Assembly: GCF_024623455.1 (NCBI RefSeq) | Contig: NZ_JANIPJ010000019.1 | Span: 62,001-126,000, forward strand | Source: Paenibacillus soyae | GTDB lineage: Bacteria > Bacillota > Bacilli > Paenibacillales > Paenibacillaceae | Length of the DNA stretch: 64,000 nt | Direction: 5' to 3' | Shown here: positions 61,137 to 64,000 of the stretch, piece by piece | Layout: every line of letters starts with the position of its first letter | How positions within the stretch are numbered: position 1 is the first letter of the stretch | Position numbers and translations under genes: made by a program | The notes under the pieces: model-generated | The model's database searches: none | What the model saw: the letters and a program-made list of their open reading frames with translations, nothing else | Told to the model about the DNA's origin: nothing

Positions 61137-61586
61137 CTAAGATTCCGCGAATATGAGATCATAAAGGTGACGCCATGTCTCGATCTTGAATACGTCTTCC
61201 TTCGAGCCGCTGCCCAGAATAGTGTATCCTGCATATAGACCGACCACAAGCATGACAATCATGATAATGGGCACGATACTTTTACGGAGGAGCCAGAACG
61301 TGACTCTCGCCCATGTCGGGAAACGTTCTTCTTCGTATTCTTCTTCCGCCGACTCCGCACGAGCGGACTTGCGTCCCTTGTCCTTGGCGCTTAGGTCCAC
61401 GACCTTCGCCACCGATGGCTGGGAGCTGCCAACGCCGCCGCCATGCCGCTGCGCTCTCGAAAGCGTGCTGCTTAGCGTCGTATAGACGGATGTGGGAGAA
61501 TCGTCCACCGCCGTATTCGTTCTCTTCTGTGGACCGTCTTCCATAGCGTTACGACGGCCCGAGCCGATTTGATTATCGTCGGCCAT
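61137..61586 (-). CDS. EpuA-like (DNA-directed RNA polymerase subunit beta-like) membrane protein
   Basis: 149 residues: a ~90-residue charged, likely disordered cytosolic N-terminus and one transmembrane helix (LLRKSIVPIIMIVMLVVGLY) followed by a short exterior tail (VFKIETWRHLYDLIF). This matches the small EpuA family often annotated as a beta subunit of RNA polymerase, though it is unrelated to RpoB. It lies just downstream of flhP. ATG preferred because AGGTG is 6 bases upstream. Confidence 0.7.
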   Translation of the reverse strand: MADDNQIGSGRRNAMEDGPQKRTNTAVDDSPTSVYTTLSSTLSRAQRHGGGVGSSQPSVAKVVDLSAKDKGRKSARAESAEEEYEEERFPTWARVTFWLLRKSIVPIIMIVMLVVGLYAGYTILGSGSKEDVFKIETWRHLYDLIFAES

Positions 61587-61607
61587 TCCTATCACCTACA
61601 TTCTGTC

Positions 61608-62450
61608 CTATGAGCGGCGCATCGTATTGGCGAGGCCCATCATGGTGTCGCTGGATGTCAGCGCCCGCGCCGCGAGCTGATACGCACGCTGCACGCTGAT
61701 GAGCTCCGTCATCTCGTCCGTCAGTTCGACATTGGACTGCTCCAGATAGCCTTGGCGTAATGCGATCCGGTTATCCATGTTCGGGACGATCTGCTGTACG
61801 ACGTCATCCACGTTGATGCCTTCCGCGATGGCGAATAGGTTATCCGCTACCGCCGTCAATCCCGCAGGACGCGAAGCCTGCAGCAGCTTGATGCTGCCCA
61901 GGTTGAGCGTGCCTTCCGAGGATACGCCTAGCACCGAACCGTCGGCATTGACCTTCAGGTCGTAGCCTTCCGGCAGAACGAGGTTTCCTTCGGTCATATT
62001 GCCGTTCTCGTCCGGTACCATCGCGACAACCGGGTAGCCTTCTTCCGTTGCCAGTATGGTATCACCGTTTGCGTTGACCGTCAACTGGAACGCTCCGTTC
62101 CGCGTGTAGGCCCGGTTGCCTGCGTTGTCCACCACGACTTCAAAAAGCGCGTTGCCCTCGATGGCAAGGTCCGTCGACACGTCGGTCGCTTTCATCGCTC
62201 CTTGCGTCAGATTCGGCTGGACCATCGTCATCTTGGCGCCCCAGCCTTGGTTGAAGTTAAGAGGCGACAGCCGGCCAGGCTGGGTGAACGCTTCGGGCTG
62301 TCTCTTCGCATTGTTAAGCAGATCCTCGAAGGTCGCTTCTTTCTTCTTGTAGCCTACTGTATTTACATTCGCAATATTGTCCGAGATCAGGTCCAGCTTC
62401 TGCTGGAGCGCGTTCATCGAGACCATGGCGTTGATCATAGACGCGTTCAT
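61608..62450 (-). CDS. flhP: Flagellar hook-basal body protein FlhP
   Basis: Second of two FlgF/FlgG-type rod proteins after Mbl, 280 residues: MVSMNALQQKLDLISDNIAN then VNTVGYKKKEATFEDLL, and C-terminal SNVELTDEMTELISVQRAYQ. RBS GGAGG 10 bases upstream of the ATG. Exported via the flagellar system to build the distal rod. Confidence 0.93.
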   Translation of the reverse strand: MNASMINAMVSMNALQQKLDLISDNIANVNTVGYKKKEATFEDLLNNAKRQPEAFTQPGRLSPLNFNQGWGAKMTMVQPNLTQGAMKATDVSTDLAIEGNALFEVVVDNAGNRAYTRNGAFQLTVNANGDTILATEEGYPVVAMVPDENGNMTEGNLVLPEGYDLKVNADGSVLGVSSEGTLNLGSIKLLQASRPAGLTAVADNLFAIAEGINVDDVVQQIVPNMDNRIALRQGYLEQSNVELTDEMTELISVQRAYQLAARALTSSDTMMGLANTMRRS

Positions 62451-62492
62451 GCTGCGTTGCCCTCCCTTAGGTTATATCCGATTCTTACGAGT

Positions 62493-63356
62493 TTAGATGC
62501 GGCCGACTTCATTGACTGCTTTCTGCAAGCTTTCGTCGTAGAATTGAATAACCTTCTGGTTCGCTTCGTAAGCGCGAAGCGCGGACATCAGGTCAACCGC
62601 AGCTTGCGCGGAATCGACATTGGAGCGCTCGACGTACCCTTGACGCACCTCAATGCGTTCGCCTGGCTCGATCGCGCGGGCTTCGCCCTCGCCGTCGGCG
62701 AAGCGGAAGTTACCGTTACCTTCGCGGATCAGCTCATTCGGATTCTCGACTCGGGTAATCAACAGCTGCGAGCCGATCTCCACGCCGTTCGCGTCAACGA
62801 AACGCTGATCGTCCGTCAGCTTCAGGCTGTCCAGCCCGACGCCCACAGGAAGCTGAATCGGAGCGCCGTTCGTGCCAAGCACGTTCGAGCCGTCGCTGGT
62901 GAGCAGGAAGCCTTCGCCGTTCACCGTGAACTTACCGCCTCTCGTATAGCGGACCTCCCCGTTCGCGTCCTGCACCGTGAAGAAAGCCTGCGGCTGGAAC
63001 ACGACTTCACCGTCTTCAGACACCGATTTGCCCGATGCGTCGAAGGTCAGGCCGTCGACCTCGATATTGGACACAAGCGCGAAGTCCGACGACTGGTTCG
63101 TCTGCATCAGGTCGCCTTGCAGATGGATCGAAAGACTCTCCTCGGCGAACACCCCGCTTGTCCAACGTCCGACGGTCGTGTTCTGAGCGCCCTCGACGCC
63201 CGTCATCTTCAGAAGCATCTCCGGGAAGGAACGCGTGATGGCGTTCGTCTGTTTGTAGCCCGGCGTATTGATATTGGAAATATTGTTCGTAACGGTATCG
63301 TGTCGGCGCTGCTGGGCGGTCATGCCCGCCGCGGCCGTGTATAGTCCTCTTAGCAT
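62493..63356 (-). CDS. flhO: Flagellar hook-basal body protein FlhO
   Basis: FlgF/FlgG-type rod protein of 287 residues, start MLRGLYTAAAGMTAQQRRHD then NNISNINTPGYKQTN, end RSNVDSAQAAVDLMSALRAY. ATG chosen with AGGAGG nine bases upstream, directly after a hairpin array. Paired with flhP in the mbl-flhO-flhP order known from B. subtilis. Confidence 0.93.
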   Translation of the reverse strand: MLRGLYTAAAGMTAQQRRHDTVTNNISNINTPGYKQTNAITRSFPEMLLKMTGVEGAQNTTVGRWTSGVFAEESLSIHLQGDLMQTNQSSDFALVSNIEVDGLTFDASGKSVSEDGEVVFQPQAFFTVQDANGEVRYTRGGKFTVNGEGFLLTSDGSNVLGTNGAPIQLPVGVGLDSLKLTDDQRFVDANGVEIGSQLLITRVENPNELIREGNGNFRFADGEGEARAIEPGERIEVRQGYVERSNVDSAQAAVDLMSALRAYEANQKVIQFYDESLQKAVNEVGRI

Positions 63357-63740
63357 GTTGCAGGTCCTCCTCCAATGTTTGCGAAGCAAACATACTTCGT
63401 AAGCGTTCGCTCAATGTTTGCGAAGCAAACATACTTCGAAAGCATTGGCTTAATGTTTGCGAAGCAAAATGTTTGCTGCAAGCTTCAGTGTAAACGCATA
63501 TGCCTGCTGATTGCTCTGGCAATTCTATCTAAAACCAGCATATGCCCGGCTTTCGCCCCCGCAAACGATTGTTCGGAAGCGTCTTGATCGCTAAGCTGCA
63601 TGCACATCTCTATCTTGTATCGGTCATCGTCCACGGTGTCTGAATAGCATTCGCCTGCGACCTAAGACTCATTTCCGCCTCGGCGCGCCCCCCTATGGCG
63701 CCCTACCCGCGGAGATGCTTGTCCCATGCCGTTAAAAACA
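63357..63740. other. Intergenic region between mbl and flhO
   Basis: The left end is the hairpin array. The rest, 63470-63740, has one short hairpin (ATTGC/GCAAT arms near 63510) but no clear terminator for mbl and no gene I can support. Confidence 0.6.
63375..63468 (-). repeat. Hairpin repeat array, 39-base period, before flhO
   Basis: Two and a half copies: a 19-base hairpin ATGTTTGCGAAGCAAACAT, then a 20-base spacer starting ACTTCGTAAGCGTTCGCTCA. That spacer differs at two of 20 positions from the one in the array near 25 kb. The array ends five bases before the AGGAGG of flhO. The third copy is truncated. Confidence 0.9.
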
Positions 63741-64000
63741 TTACTTCTTAAGCTTGTCCAAGTGATCAAGCAGGATCCCGGTTCCCTTAACAACGCAGTG
63801 CATCGGATCTTCCGCGATGAGCACCGGCACCTTAAGCTCGTCCGCCAGCAGCGTGTCGAGTCCGCCGAGCAGCGCGCCCCCGCCGGTCAGGATGACCCCG
63901 CGGTCGATAATGTCCGCCGACAGCTCCGGAGGCGTCTGCTCCAGCACGTACTTCGCCGCCGCGACGATCGACATCACCGGATCCCGGAGAGCTTCGCGCA
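63741..64000 (-). CDS. mbl: MreB-like rod-shape protein Mbl, C-terminal end
   Basis: Only the last 86 residues are visible: [20 protein letters not shown], the phosphate-2/adenosine loop [18 protein letters not shown] and [16 protein letters not shown], all typical of MreB-type actins. Gene order mbl-flhO-flhP identifies it as mbl. It polymerises beneath the membrane and guides cell-wall synthesis. The rest of the gene lies beyond the right edge. Confidence 0.9.
   Translation of the reverse strand, partial: REALRDPVMSIVAAAKYVLEQTPPELSADIIDRGVILTGGGALLGGLDTLLADELKVPVLIAEDPMHCVVKGTGILLDHLDKLKK

Overview
The window reads as a chromosomal segment of a spore-forming, flagellated Gram-positive bacterium of the Paenibacillaceae (Paenibacillus, Cohnella or a close relative). 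The evidence is gene content: an alpha/beta-type small acid-soluble spore protein, DegS/DegU, the comF-flg-fliW-csrA-hag-fliD order known from Bacillus subtilis, several S-layer-homology (SLH) surface proteins, CsaB, and Mbl followed by FlhO/FlhP. Base composition is moderately high in G+C, with a very GC-rich patch in comFA and an AT-rich patch around 39.4-42.0 kb. Nearly everything lies on the minus strand, so transcription mostly runs from high to low coordinates. The exceptions are an LPXTG surface protein near 26 kb and a TetR-MFS pair near 59 kb.

Regions. 1-10.05 kb: a surface-glycan locus read as one tightly packed minus-strand operon: a CDP-glycerol-transferase-like protein with a propeller-like tail, UDP-galactopyranose mutase, a metallophosphoesterase, a glycerophosphodiester phosphodiesterase, two LicD proteins flanking a composite protein, and a truncated GT2. 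10.3-25.1 kb: late flagellar and competence genes (a membrane protein, comFA, comFC, yvyF, flgM, flgN, flgK, flgL, yviE, fliW, csrA, hag, a GT2-TPR protein, flaG, fliD, fliS, fliT). The hag leader carries a sigma-D promoter and two CsrA-type GGA sites, one in a hairpin loop, matching the FliW/CsrA/Hag control circuit of B. subtilis. 25.6-28.9 kb: an LPQTG protein with a long Thr-Pro spacer, then degS-degU. 28.9-49.4 kb: a secreted phosphodiester glycosidase, a YciI protein, two large Ig-like/SLH proteins, metK, a spore protein, secreted unknowns, and an S-layer protein with its own long control region. 49.7-58.0 kb: cell-envelope synthesis (TagO, TagA, CsaB, a DUF5693 membrane protein, phosphoglucomutase, FabZ, PgsA-type synthase). 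58.2-60.3 kb: a TetR regulator and its MFS pump. 61.1-64.0 kb: an EpuA-like protein, FlhP, FlhO and the end of Mbl.

How it fits together: TagO and TagA start an undecaprenyl-linked wall polymer, CsaB pyruvylates the secondary polymer, and SLH domains bind pyruvylated polymer. One window therefore holds the lipid-linked start, the anchor-site enzyme and three anchored proteins. The flagellar block is beside two possible glycosylation systems: a GT2-TPR protein between hag and fliD, and the glycan locus directly after fliT.

Most unusual signals: (1) hairpin repeat arrays sharing one core, each ending at the ribosome binding site of a different gene and each with a period divisible by three; (2) a strong metK promoter followed at once by an intrinsic terminator, with no SAM riboswitch visible; (3) the composite proteins of the glycan locus; (4) a six-fold repeated secreted protein in an AT-rich patch; (5) sigma-D-like -10 boxes with an 11-bp spacing to TAAA before flgM and flaG.
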